In this document: positions 1 to 7,913 of the stretch, one piece after another
How the letters are laid out: each line of letters begins with the position of its first letter
How positions within the stretch are numbered: position 1 is the stretch's first letter
Assembly (NCBI GenBank): GCA_964423195.1
Contig: CAYRDY010000004.1
Location: forward strand, 1 to 55,171
DNA length: 55,171 bases
From: CAKRHR01 sp964423195
GTDB taxonomy: Bacteria > Bacillota > Clostridia > Lachnospirales > Lachnospiraceae
Reading direction: 5' to 3'
Notes under the pieces: model-generated
Databases searched by the model: none
Told to the model about the DNA's origin: nothing
The model's input: the letters and a program-made list of their open reading frames with translations, nothing else
Translations under genes and position numbers: made by a program

Positions 1-94
1 TTTCAGGGAATTAATGACCAATTGGGATGCTTACCGGCTCAACATGGTGGGGGCCGGGTACCCTGATAGAAGAGCCGCGCCCCGACTGTCTATT

Positions 95-805
95 TCAATA
101 GACATAATACCGCAGCACATGCGCCGCGTATTCCGGGTCGCCATAGACGCGCTCGCCAAGTTTCTGGCGCATCATCTCAGAAAATTCCCGCGCATTTTCC
201 TGTGTATACCCGCCGTCTTTTTCCAGCGCCCACGCGATATAGCCGTTGCCGTAATTGTACCCCTGCAGGGCCAGGCGGATATGCTCGATATCTTTTGGAC
301 CGCCGCACTTTGCCTCATCCAGACAGGCATTCAGGTACTGAATGCCGACGTCGATCGAGTACTCTGGATCCTCGATGGCACCCGGACTGTTACTGTATTT
401 TTTATTAAAATTACACTCCGAGGACTGCATCGGATCCGTTGTCTGCCCGCGGCTTTCCTGCATCATCACCGCCTGGATGAGCGGCACATACGCCTGCATT
501 CCATATTCGCGGGCGTACTTCTCAATCGTCCCTGTGTAGCCGATGACTTCCTCGCTCAATCCCGCGCCGTTGCTGCTCTCCTCGACATCCCGAACCATCT
601 GGGACACCAGCGCCACGGCGATGACCGCGGCAAGAACCGCTGCCAGAACGACATTCCACCTGTGAATCTTCTGTTCCCGCAAAGGGACAGCCCACGCGCT
701 GCCGCGCGATTTCCGGCGCGACATCCCCCGTTCACTTTTCTTCTGTGCGTTCCTGCCGAGCAATTCCTCCTCGCTGCTCAGCACCTTATCTCCTATATCT
801 CTCAA
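95..805 (-). CDS. Lysozyme-like membrane-anchored cell wall hydrolase
   Basis: Predicted peptidoglycan hydrolase of the lysozyme-like family seen in the N-terminal domain of CwlT from Tn916-type elements. The 236 residues comprise a basic cytoplasmic start (1-50), one membrane helix (about 52-70) and an extracellular domain (about 86-236). MMQESRG at 114-120 gives the likely catalytic acid Glu117, and DPMQSSE follows at 124-130 as in the family. The NlpC/P60 domain that CwlT carries at its C-terminus is absent, so this is a one-domain form. Its ATG overlaps the stop of the upstream 92-residue gene by four bases, implying translational coupling. No conjugation genes are nearby, so a housekeeping role is as likely as a mobile one. 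Confidence 0.72.
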   Translation of the reverse strand: MRDIGDKVLSSEEELLGRNAQKKSERGMSRRKSRGSAWAVPLREQKIHRWNVVLAAVLAAVIAVALVSQMVRDVEESSNGAGLSEEVIGYTGTIEKYAREYGMQAYVPLIQAVMMQESRGQTTDPMQSSECNFNKKYSNSPGAIEDPEYSIDVGIQYLNACLDEAKCGGPKDIEHIRLALQGYNYGNGYIAWALEKDGGYTQENAREFSEMMRQKLGERVYGDPEYAAHVLRYYVY

Positions 806-1080
806 ATCATCTGACCCCTCACGATATACTTATACTTTCTGCCGGACAATTTCTTCTCGAAATTTTCCTCCTCGGCCACGGAGATCAAAATATCATCCAC
901 GGCAATATCGCCCTCTCCGTCATCCGCGTCAAAATCTACATCCAGGTTGAAAAAGATATCCGCGAGCTTTTTCATCGTCTCATCATACTGCGGCGTATCC
1001 TCCTGATCCAGCAGAAATGTCTGCGTCTTTCTGCTCTTCCCATTCCGGCCAATCTGCTCCAATGTCACCTGAAACATCAA
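802..1080 (-). CDS. Hypothetical protein, 92 aa
   Basis: Small acidic protein that I do not recognise. It lacks a signal peptide and membrane helix, has a strongly acidic centre (LDVDFDADDGEGDIAVDD, about 47-64) and a basic end (SGRKYKYIVRG), so it is probably cytoplasmic. It is coupled to the downstream lysozyme-like gene by an ATGA overlap, so the two are co-expressed. Its function cannot be inferred from the sequence. Confidence 0.6.
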   Translation of the reverse strand: MMFQVTLEQIGRNGKSRKTQTFLLDQEDTPQYDETMKKLADIFFNLDVDFDADDGEGDIAVDDILISVAEEENFEKKLSGRKYKYIVRGQMI

Positions 1081-1091
1081 AAATATCCCCC

Positions 1092-1230
1092 TTACTCAAG
1101 CACTTTCCGCAGCGCCTCAAACAGCTTGTCCACCTCGAACTTCTCCTCGAACATCATTTCCACAGATATATCATATATTAAGGCCGCCACTTTTGCAAGA
1201 AAATTTGCTGATTTTCAACGCTTCCGACAA
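1092..1230 (-). pseudogene. Possible frameshifted small gene upstream of the 92-aa gene
   Basis: A minus-strand reading frame ending at 1092 encodes a protein-like sequence containing SANFLAKVAALIYDIS and FEVDKLFEALRKVLE. It has no good start: the first ATG (1157) gives only 21 residues and has no ribosome site. Dropping one A from the AAAA run at about 1212-1215 would join it to an upstream TTG-initiated frame and give roughly 45 residues. It could be a decayed gene, a sequencing error or chance coding potential. Confidence 0.28.
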
Positions 1231-1321
1231 AATGAGGCAAAGCGGAGGAGGCCTTTCACGCTATAGTGAGAAAACTGTGAAAAAATTTGCACTTCACACG
1301 TCAAAAAAATAAATCTTTGTC

Positions 1322-1350
1322 TTGACAATTCCCGCAAACAGGCATATTAT
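1322..1350 (+). promoter_or_regulatory. Sigma-70-type promoter of the tRNA-Asn gene
   Basis: A perfect -35 TTGACA (1322-1327), a 17-base spacer and the -10 TATTAT (1345-1350) stand 13 bases before the tRNA 5' end. Both spacing and position fit a dedicated tRNA promoter. Confidence 0.85.
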
Positions 1351-1363
1351 AGTATTGTAATTT

Positions 1364-1435
1364 TCCTCGATAGCTCAATGGTAGAGCATTCGGCTGTTAA
1401 CCGAAGGGTTGCAGGTTCGAGCCCCGCTCGGGGAG
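1364..1435 (+). tRNA. tRNA-Asn (GTT anticodon)
   Basis: A 72-base cloverleaf. The acceptor stem TCCTCGA (1364-1370) pairs with TCGGGGA (1428-1434) with one wobble. The anticodon stem TTCGG/CCGAA encloses a seven-base loop with GTT at 1396-1398, and the T-arm carries GGTTCGAGCCC. The discriminator is G, as expected for tRNA-Asn. CCA is not encoded, so the end must be added after transcription. A strong promoter and a terminator flank it, so it is a single-gene unit. Confidence 0.95.
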
Positions 1436-1443
1436 CATGATTT

Positions 1444-1480
1444 AAGCCCGTAAACATTTCTGTTTACGGGCTTTTGTTTT
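1444..1480 (+). terminator. Rho-independent terminator after tRNA-Asn
   Basis: A 13-base-pair perfect stem (1444-1456 with 1461-1473) with a four-base loop is followed by TTTTGTTTT. It lies nine bases after the tRNA. A second copy of the 3' arm (TGTTTACGGGCTTTT) without a partner sits at about 1535-1550. Confidence 0.88.
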
Positions 1481-1609
1481 CCTTATACTTTCCTTTGCTG
1501 ACGAACTTTCCCTTTGCCTTTTCTTTACCTATTTTGTGTTTACGGGCTTTTCCTTCTGCCTGAAGGGCAACTCTAAAACTGTGGATCCTGAGATATTCAG
1601 GCCCCCCTG

Positions 1610-2260
1610 TCATCTCTTGGCCTGATTTTTTGTCGCCTTCGACCCTCCGAAACTGAATTTTGTCTCGGTATGCGCGATCAGCCTCTTGATATTCTCCGCG
1701 TGGCGGAAAATGATAAAGAGCACCTGAACCGCGCAGAGCACCGTCACCCACGGCGTGGACGCGCCGGCGATCAACAGATAGATCACACTCGACGTGACGG
1801 CAAGCATTGTGGACAGGGACATATATTTCGTCGTCAGAAGAAAGACGACAAGCACCGCGGTGGCGACAAGACCTGCTCTCCAATCGACCAGGAAGATCGT
1901 CGACATGTAGACGAGAAAGCCCTTGCCGCCCTTAAATTTGTACCAGACCGGAAAGGCGTGGCCAAGCATGCAGAACATTCCGGTATAGGCGGCGCCGAAC
2001 TGAAAATTGCCCAAAAACCTGTCGAACAGAGACGCGAAAATGCCCACGACCACCGCGGCCTTGGCGAGGTCAAGCAGAAGCACCCACCAGGCCCATCTGT
2101 TTCCGAATACCCGCTTGAAATTTGTGAAGCCTGGGTTGCCGCTGCCGCACGTGCGTATATCTTTATGGTATCCGAGCCTTGAGACGATGATCGCCGGATT
2201 GACTCCGGCGATGAGATAAGCGCTCAGTGCGGAGGTTATAAAAAGAATGATTGTCGTCAT
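1610..2260 (-). CDS. plsY: Glycerol-3-phosphate acyltransferase PlsY
   Basis: Integral membrane enzyme that transfers the acyl group from acyl-phosphate to the sn-1 position of glycerol-3-phosphate, the first step of phospholipid synthesis. The 216-residue length is normal. The three signature loops are visible: SGNPGFTN near 40-47 (usually GSGNPGATN), GHAFPVWYKFKGGKG near 100-114, and RHAENIKRL near 186-194. Five to seven hydrophobic helices separate them. It starts 12 bases after the FakA stop, so it is the last gene of a FakB-FakA-PlsY unit, which supplies the acyl-phosphate substrate. The Phe in SGNPGF replaces the common Ala. Confidence 0.92.
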   Translation of the reverse strand: MTTIILFITSALSAYLIAGVNPAIIVSRLGYHKDIRTCGSGNPGFTNFKRVFGNRWAWWVLLLDLAKAAVVVGIFASLFDRFLGNFQFGAAYTGMFCMLGHAFPVWYKFKGGKGFLVYMSTIFLVDWRAGLVATAVLVVFLLTTKYMSLSTMLAVTSSVIYLLIAGASTPWVTVLCAVQVLFIIFRHAENIKRLIAHTETKFSFGGSKATKNQAKR

Positions 2261-2272
2261 TTCATTACCCCT

Positions 2273-3946
2273 CTATTCCAGAATAAGTATATAATCGTGG
2301 ACATCCTGTTTCCCGTCGATTAAAAATACTTCCGTTCCCCCATGATTCTCACCGATATAGGTCTCGACAGTCCGGGCCTCTTCGAGTGTCGCCTGACACC
2401 CGTAAATGATAATACAGATATCAAACCGCGAGAAATCCAGCGCCTCGATCAGCCGGCAGACCACTGCCGGTCTGTCCTCGCCGGCGGACAGGATATCCTT
2501 GCCCACAAACCCAAAATAATCGCCCGCACGGACGGTGAGATCAGCCGTCTCGACAGCTCTGCATGACCGGGCAACGGCGGCGGTGACGACCCCTTCCATC
2601 GCCTCCCGCATCTGCTCAAAAATGTCATCCGCGTCCCCGCACGTGGTGTCAAACATCGTGATCGCCGCGTAGCCGTCTCCGACAGTACGGCTCTCCAGGA
2701 CGAAAACCTGCCCCTCGGTATAGATCGACGCGGCCTGTCTGGCGGCGAGAATCGCGTTGCTGTTGTTCGGCAATACATACATGATGTCGGCGTTGACCTC
2801 GGAAAACGCCGACAGAAAATCCTCAACCGACGGGTTCATGCTCGAACCCCCGTCAATCACGGCGTCGGCGCCGCGGTCGAGAAATGACTGTCTGATCCCC
2901 TCACCCGACGCGACGGCGATGATCCCAAACTGCTTCCGCTGTGCCGGCGGTGCGGCGGAGAGGGATACCTCAGTGTCCGCCGATCCGGTCAGCGTGTTGT
3001 TGTGCTGCAGCGACATATTCTCGATCTTTACCTTCAAAAACTCCCCGTATTCCTGACAGATCGCCAGCACTCTGTCCGGTGTCATGCTGTGCACATGAAT
3101 CTTGACGATACTGCCGTTTTTAAAGGCGACAACGGATTCCCCGACCGCCTGCAGGCGTTCTGAGAGACGCTCAATCCTGAAATGATCGATATCCGTCTTG
3201 CGCCGCTGAAGCCTCAAGAGCAACTCGGTGCAATAGCCGAACTCCAGCACACTGTCCTCCGTAAACCGGTCGATGTCAATTTCCTGCGCGGCAGGGATGT
3301 ATGTCTTCAGTATTTCCGTGTCAGGCTTTTTGTTGTCTATGACCTGCCGCACGCCCTGCATGATAAATAAAAGTCCCGCGCCGCCCGAATCCACCACGCC
3401 GGCTTTCTTTAGCACAGGAAGCATATCGGGCGTCTTTTTGAGTGTCCTCGCGGCCTCCTCAACAAAGTTCGCAAAAAACTCGGAGAGCGAGCCGGATTCG
3501 CTTTGACACGCATACTCCGTGGCACAGCGGGCCACGGTCAGAATCGTCCCCTCCTGCGGGTCGACCACCGCGTCATAGGCCTTGCGCACACCCTGGCGTA
3601 GGGCGCTGCCGATCTGTCGGCTGTCCGCCGCCCGGACGCCGGCGAGTCCCTCGGCCAAACCTCCGAAAAACTGAGACAGGATGACCCCTGAATTTCCTCT
3701 TGCGCTCAGCATCATCCCGTTCGCGGCATCCTGCGCGGCCCTGGACAGATCCGCGGGTCTGGCCTCCAGAGCCTGCACGCCGCCGAGCATCGTCATGAGC
3801 ATATTATCGCCGGTATCCCCGTCCGGAATGGGGAAAACATTCAACTCATTGATGGCCTTCACGTGATTTTGAAGATTGGCCGTACCGGCCATCATCATAT
3901 CTGCAAATAAAACGCCGTCGATCGTCTCCAATGTCTGCATGGTCAT
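2273..3946 (-). CDS. fakA: Fatty acid kinase catalytic subunit (FakA/YloV, DAK2 family)
   Basis: ATP-dependent kinase of the DAK2 family that phosphorylates the carboxyl group of fatty acids held by a FakB (DegV) protein. The 557 residues match the usual length of about 550. NVFPIPDGDTGDNM at about 36-49 carries the Mg-binding aspartates, and SARGNSGVILSQFFGG at about 81-96 is the second DAK2 signature. The C-terminal half is the FakB-interacting, DegV-like region. It overlaps the upstream DegV gene by four bases (ATGA) and lies 12 bases before plsY, so the acyl-phosphate it makes can pass directly to the acyltransferase. Confidence 0.87.
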   Translation of the reverse strand: MTMQTLETIDGVLFADMMMAGTANLQNHVKAINELNVFPIPDGDTGDNMLMTMLGGVQALEARPADLSRAAQDAANGMMLSARGNSGVILSQFFGGLAEGLAGVRAADSRQIGSALRQGVRKAYDAVVDPQEGTILTVARCATEYACQSESGSLSEFFANFVEEAARTLKKTPDMLPVLKKAGVVDSGGAGLLFIMQGVRQVIDNKKPDTEILKTYIPAAQEIDIDRFTEDSVLEFGYCTELLLRLQRRKTDIDHFRIERLSERLQAVGESVVAFKNGSIVKIHVHSMTPDRVLAICQEYGEFLKVKIENMSLQHNNTLTGSADTEVSLSAAPPAQRKQFGIIAVASGEGIRQSFLDRGADAVIDGGSSMNPSVEDFLSAFSEVNADIMYVLPNNSNAILAARQAASIYTEGQVFVLESRTVGDGYAAITMFDTTCGDADDIFEQMREAMEGVVTAAVARSCRAVETADLTVRAGDYFGFVGKDILSAGEDRPAVVCRLIEALDFSRFDICIIIYGCQATLEEARTVETYIGENHGGTEVFLIDGKQDVHDYILILE

Positions 3947-4836
3947 TCGCCCGCCTTATATGTGACCTTTTTTCCGAATGCATACAGCGCGACGGTCTCC
4001 GGGCCTATCGAGGCGCCAATGATAGGTCCCAGATAGGAGATGTGAATATCCCTGCAAGGAATTTTTTCATGGATAAGGCCGACAAGGGTATCTATCTCCT
4101 CCTTGGCGCAGTCGCCGTGGACGAGATAGAGCGTCTGCTCCTCCGGCTTTATGATATTCTCCGCCATCAATGAGACAATCTCCTCAAAGGACTTCCGGCG
4201 TCCCTTGACTTTTTTGATCGGTGTCTGATCACCGTTCGCGTCCGAGATGGTGATGGGCTTGATGCCCATGAGATTCCCGAAAAAGGCGGAAGTCGCCTTG
4301 ATTCTGCCGGCTCTTCGCATGTAGTCGAGCGTGTGAACCGTGCAGTACTGATTCACATTGTTGCGCATATCCTTGATACGCGTATCGATCTCCTCAAATG
4401 CGAGACCCTCGGCGGCCATCTTCGCCGCCTCTATGGCCAATATGCCCTCGCCGCAGCTGGCATTCATAGAGTTGATGCATGAGATTTTCGCGTCTGGGTA
4501 CTTCTCAAGCAGCTTCTGCGCTGTGACATGTCCGGTATTCACCGAACCGGACTGCCTCACAGAGCAGGCGATATAGATGATGTCGCAGCCCTCGTCGAGA
4601 TACTGCGTGAAGATCCTCATGAATTCCTCGACCGAGACCTGTGCCGTTGTCATTCTCTTGCCGGCGCGCATACTGTCATAAAAATTCTTTGCCTCTTCTT
4701 GCGTCCACTCAAGCATGGCGGGAACTTCCTTTCCGTCTTGAACCGTGGACATTTTGGCATAATCAATGCCATATTTCTCCATCAGATCGGGCGTGAGATC
4801 AGAACAGGAATCGGTAATAATTTTTATTTTTCTCAT
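3943..4836 (-). CDS. fakB: DegV family fatty-acid-binding protein (FakB)
   Basis: Soluble DegV-family protein, 297 residues, that binds a single fatty acid and presents its carboxylate to FakA. The N-terminal KIIIT-type start is seen as KIKIITDSCSDLTPD (3-17), and TTAQVS with a nearby SVRQSGSVNTG run forms the carboxylate-binding site typical of the family. Translational coupling to fakA (ATGA overlap) and position ahead of plsY support the FakB assignment over a generic DegV role. Fatty-acid chain preference cannot be read from the sequence. Confidence 0.83.
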   Translation of the reverse strand: MRKIKIITDSCSDLTPDLMEKYGIDYAKMSTVQDGKEVPAMLEWTQEEAKNFYDSMRAGKRMTTAQVSVEEFMRIFTQYLDEGCDIIYIACSVRQSGSVNTGHVTAQKLLEKYPDAKISCINSMNASCGEGILAIEAAKMAAEGLAFEEIDTRIKDMRNNVNQYCTVHTLDYMRRAGRIKATSAFFGNLMGIKPITISDANGDQTPIKKVKGRRKSFEEIVSLMAENIIKPEEQTLYLVHGDCAKEEIDTLVGLIHEKIPCRDIHISYLGPIIGASIGPETVALYAFGKKVTYKAGE

Positions 4837-4874
4837 TTTTCAAAACCCCTTTCCCCCTGCCACAGGGAGTATTT

Positions 4875-4905
4875 AAAAAACCCATAAATGATTTTACGGG
4901 CTTTT
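4875..4905 (-). terminator. Terminator of the infC-rpmI-rplT operon
   Basis: On the minus strand CCCGTAAA (4900-4893) pairs with TTTATGGG (4888-4881), with one wobble, and six T follow. It lies about 30 bases after the rplT stop and just before the DegV gene, separating the two operons. Confidence 0.8.
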
Positions 4906-4937
4906 TGTGTTTTTTGTGATCCGATTTCGGATATTTT

Positions 4938-5294
4938 TTATGCCAATTTTGCTTTCGCGGCATCGCACAGCGCCGTGAAGTCAGCCGGATCGCTGATGGC
5001 CATCTCGGAGAGCATCTTTCTGTTGATCTCGATATCCGCCAGCTTCAGGCCATACATCAGTCTGCTGTAGGACAGACCATTCAAGCGGGCCGCCGCGTTG
5101 ATACGCGCAATCCACAAACGCCTGAACTGGCGCTTCCTCTCCTTGCGCCCTCTGTACGAGCTGGTCAGCGCTCTCATGACAGACTGCTTTGCAACTCTAT
5201 ACTGTTTTGATCTGGCGCCTCTGTAGCCTTTCGCCAGCTTTAATACTCTTTTATGCTTTTTCTTTGCGTTTAAACCGCCTTTAACTCTTGCCAT
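4938..5294 (-). CDS. rplT: 50S ribosomal protein L20
   Basis: The 118-residue primary 23S rRNA binding protein of the large subunit. The start MARVKGGLNAKKKHKR, the YRGARSKQYRVAKQSVMRAL run and the WIARINAAARLNGLSYSRLM run are diagnostic. In many Firmicutes L20 represses its own operon by binding the infC leader. It lies 27 bases after rpmI and in the same frame, and is the last gene of infC-rpmI-rplT. Confidence 0.98.
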   Translation of the reverse strand: MARVKGGLNAKKKHKRVLKLAKGYRGARSKQYRVAKQSVMRALTSSYRGRKERKRQFRRLWIARINAAARLNGLSYSRLMYGLKLADIEINRKMLSEMAISDPADFTALCDAAKAKLA

Positions 5295-5321
5295 CTCGTC
5301 ATCGTACCTCCGTTTCTCAGA

Positions 5322-5519
5322 TTATAGATATGGTAAAATCTTCTTCATATTCTTGACATTCGTCGCGTCCGTCATCGTGGCCTTTCTGAGATTTCTCTTT
5401 CTCTTCGGCGACTTCTTTGTCAGGATATGGCTCTTGTAGGCTTTCATCCTTTTCAATTTACCGGTACCTGTCTTTTTGAAACGCTTTGCTGCTGCTCTGC
5501 TTGTTTTTACCTTTGGCAT
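5322..5519 (-). CDS. rpmI: 50S ribosomal protein L35
   Basis: The 65-residue L35 with the canonical start MPKVKTSRAAAKRFKKTGTG and the basic core HILTKKSPKRKRNLRK. Length and position between infC and rplT are universal for this operon. An AAGGAGG site lies eight bases before the ATG. It assembles into the large subunit. Confidence 0.98.
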   Translation of the reverse strand: MPKVKTSRAAAKRFKKTGTGKLKRMKAYKSHILTKKSPKRKRNLRKATMTDATNVKNMKKILPYL

Positions 5520-5552
5520 GATCTGAATCCTCCTTAAAAATGTATACCTGCG

Positions 5553-6065
5553 CTAACTGCGTTTTTCTGACAAAAACATCACCATATTTCTTCCCTCAAG
5601 CCTTGCAGGTTTGTCAATTACCGCAACGTCTGACAACTGTTCCGCAAACTGATCGAGAATCGCCTTGCCGGATGACGCGTGAGACAGCTCACGCCCTCTG
5701 AATCTGACGGTAACCTTCACCTTATCGCCGCCCGTAATGAACTTGCGCGCGTGATTTATCTTTGTATTCAGGTCGTTTGAATCGATGTTCGGCGTCAGGC
5801 GTATCTCCTTGACTTCGATCGTTTTTTGTTTCTTTCTGGCTTCCTTTTCTTTTCTCGCCATCTCATAGCGGTACTTGCCATAGTCGATGATCTTGCAGAC
5901 CGGCGGCTTGGCCGTCGGCGCGATCTTTACCAGATCAAGATTGGCCTCCCTGGCGAGCCGCATCGCTTCCTTTGCCGACATAATGCCCAACTGCTGGCCG
6001 TCCTCACCAATCAATCGCACTTCTCTGTCTCTGATTTGCTCGTTGATCATTAATTCGCTAATAAT
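5553..6065 (-). CDS. infC: Translation initiation factor IF-3 (AUU start)
   Basis: IF-3 binds the 30S subunit, blocks premature 50S joining and proofreads the start codon. With this start it has 170 residues, including INEQIRDREVRLIG at the N-terminus and KVTVRFRGRELSHASSG in the C-domain. The reading frame has an ATG at 6119, but that start lies inside the leader terminator. The only good ribosome site is GGAGG at 6075-6071, placing the start at ATT 6065 (5 bases) or the adjacent ATT 6062 (8 bases). A discriminated AUU start is known from other infC genes, where IF-3 itself limits initiation at it. Confidence 0.88.
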   Translation of the reverse strand: MISELMINEQIRDREVRLIGEDGQQLGIMSAKEAMRLAREANLDLVKIAPTAKPPVCKIIDYGKYRYEMARKEKEARKKQKTIEVKEIRLTPNIDSNDLNTKINHARKFITGGDKVKVTVRFRGRELSHASSGKAILDQFAEQLSDVAVIDKPARLEGRNMVMFLSEKRS

Positions 6066-6234
6066 TGACACCTCCAAAACCTTCTCATAAAAAATGGTGA
6101 GCAGATATCTACTCACCATTTAAGAACACACTTCGCGTGTGCTTTTGCATCTTAAATATAAACCCGAGTCATCTAAAATGCTGAGGTGAGAGTAAATGCT
6201 CTGCTTTATTTTCCCCTGTATCTCTTGATACAGC
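6066..6234 (-). promoter_or_regulatory. Structured infC leader with attenuator terminator
   Basis: The roughly 170-base 5' leader opens with a perfect hairpin, CTGTATC/GATACAG (6234-6217), then a CACAC/GTGTG hairpin near 6127-6146. It ends in a strong terminator: AAATGGTGAG (6121-6112) pairs with CTCACCATTT (6101-6092) and runs into a six-T tract, 20 bases before the infC ribosome site. L20-dependent transcription attenuation is established for this operon in Bacillus; this leader is placed to do the same, though I cannot assign the L20-binding element by eye. Confidence 0.72.
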
Positions 6235-6240
6235 TTTTAT

Positions 6241-6269
6241 AGCATACCACGCCTCAGAACCCGTGTCAA
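6241..6269 (-). promoter_or_regulatory. Promoter of the infC operon
   Basis: TTGACA (6269-6264), a 17-base spacer and TATGCT (6246-6241) on the minus strand. The -35 box lies three bases past the stop codon of the surface-protein gene, so the two units are packed tightly. Confidence 0.82.
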
Positions 6270-6271
6270 GA

Positions 6272-7768
6272 TTAAAATTCACGCTTTTTCGAATAACACA
6301 ATACCAGCACAGACAGGACGACCACACAGAATGAGATCAGCATCACGACAGCGACCGGCCGGATCGGTGTGCTGTCACCGGTCTTCACGGAATCCACATC
6401 CTGAACCTTCACATTGAATGTCGTCTCGGCGTAACCGTCGATATAATTGACGCGGTAAGTGTGCGTGCCCTCCCGGAGCGAATCGACAAACGCTTTGTTG
6501 AACGTGACAACCGTCGAACCCGACACCACATCATAATTCTCTGCGCCGACGACCTTGCCGTCGACCTCGACACTGACAAACTTGGAGATGTCCCCGTTGC
6601 ATGCCAGCGAGATCGCGCTGTTGATGCCACGAATGACCGTAATTCCGGCTCCCTTTGTGATCTTATATTCCGTCGCGGGGAGCGCCTCCTCCTTAGTCTC
6701 ACCGCATTCCGTACAGGTATACTTTATTTTGCCGTCCTCCACGACGCCGTCATCCCATCTGTGGCCGAGCGGCGGCAGATCCTTCTGAGCGGTGAGCACC
6801 AGCCCGCAGACCGAACAGTGTTCGCCGCCGGTTTTGCCGCCCTCCGTACATGTCGCAGGTATGACCTCATCCTTCACAAACGTGTGGTCCACCTTCGGCA
6901 CGGCCTCGGTCTTCTCCGCATCACATCTCTTGCAGACATATAAGCTCTCACCCTCTGCCGTGCAGGTCGGCTCTTTTTTGACTTCCTTGAGCTGCCAGTC
7001 ATGGTCGAGCGCCTCGACTTCCTCCTGCGCCTTCAGCACCTCACCGCACACCGAACAGTGGCTGCCCTCGGTCAGGCCCTTTTCCGTACAGGTGGCCTCG
7101 ACAGCCTCATCGATCACCTCGGTATGACCCTTGGCGGCGATCTCCTGAATCTCCGCCGCATCGCACTTTGTACAGACGCGCTTCTGCATCCCCGTCTCCG
7201 TACAGGTGGCGTCCTTCTCGATCGTCCATTCGCCCCACGCGTGCACACACTCGGTGATCCGGAAGCTCCCCTGCGCCGTGCCGGTATAGTTTCCGGTGCC
7301 GGTCACCGAAATACCCGCCGTGCCGACGTCGACATTATTGCTGTAAGTCACCGTGTAATCCCTATCCCTGACTAATGTCACGTCATTCAGAGTGACCGTC
7401 GGCTCCGGCGTCAGGGCCTGACCGGTGTATTCCATATCAGGCGCGGTCACGGATGCGCCCTCCAGTGATACAGGCTCCGCCTCGGTATCCGCCATCTCGG
7501 TATCCGCCTCGGTATCCGCCACGAGCGTCTCCGTCTCAGATATCTCCTCCTTGAATGTCCCCTCCTCGGATATCTCTGCCTTGAATGTCTCCTCCTTGAA
7601 TGTCCCCTCCTCGGATACCTCCGCCTCGAATGTCTCCGCCTCGGTTGGCTCCGATTTGGATATCTCCGACTCGGTTGGCTCAGCCGCACGGGCTGTCCCG
7701 AAAGTCAGGCCGGCAATCAGCAACAGAGACAATATCGCAAAAATAGAATGCTTTAAACCGGTCTTCAT
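6272..7768 (-). CDS. Cell-wall-anchored surface protein with CxxC repeats
   Basis: Secreted protein of 498 residues: signal peptide (1-28, ending ARA), a low-complexity acidic Ser/Thr/Glu stretch (about 30-100) built of short repeats such as EEGTFKEE, an Ig-like domain of the YTGQ..P type (about 105-170), and about five cysteine-rich repeats (about 175-365) with CTExG and CxxC motifs in each. A further domain and the sorting tail follow: VKTGD, hydrophobic helix, KKREF. The motif lacks the LP of LPXTG, so it probably serves a clostridial sortase variant. The paired cysteines suggest metal binding or disulfides; the ligand is unknown. It has its own promoter. Confidence 0.75.
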   Translation of the reverse strand: MKTGLKHSIFAILSLLLIAGLTFGTARAAEPTESEISKSEPTEAETFEAEVSEEGTFKEETFKAEISEEGTFKEEISETETLVADTEADTEMADTEAEPVSLEGASVTAPDMEYTGQALTPEPTVTLNDVTLVRDRDYTVTYSNNVDVGTAGISVTGTGNYTGTAQGSFRITECVHAWGEWTIEKDATCTETGMQKRVCTKCDAAEIQEIAAKGHTEVIDEAVEATCTEKGLTEGSHCSVCGEVLKAQEEVEALDHDWQLKEVKKEPTCTAEGESLYVCKRCDAEKTEAVPKVDHTFVKDEVIPATCTEGGKTGGEHCSVCGLVLTAQKDLPPLGHRWDDGVVEDGKIKYTCTECGETKEEALPATEYKITKGAGITVIRGINSAISLACNGDISKFVSVEVDGKVVGAENYDVVSGSTVVTFNKAFVDSLREGTHTYRVNYIDGYAETTFNVKVQDVDSVKTGDSTPIRPVAVVMLISFCVVVLSVLVLCYSKKREF

Positions 7769-7817
7769 CGTGTACCCTCTCCTTCAGAAAATGCCTCCCA
7801 ACAGTATCTATAAATAG

Positions 7818-7845
7818 ATTATACAATACTATATTTTTCTGTCAA
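7818..7845 (-). promoter_or_regulatory. Promoter of the surface-protein gene
   Basis: Perfect TTGACA (7845-7840) and TATAAT (7823-7818) with a 16-base spacer, about 50 bases before the ATG at 7768, which has a GAAGGAGAGGG ribosome site. It separates this gene from the kamE end of the lysine cluster. Confidence 0.88.
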
Positions 7846-7913
7846 TATATTTTTTCTTAAGCATCGTTCTGAAAAAATGAATAAAGTATGAACGATTACA
7901 GAATTTCTTACAT

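Noticed and set aside
95..805. Conjugative element carrying a CwlT-like hydrolase
   Set aside because: Only the lysozyme-like domain is present, with no relaxase, coupling ATPase or integrase nearby.
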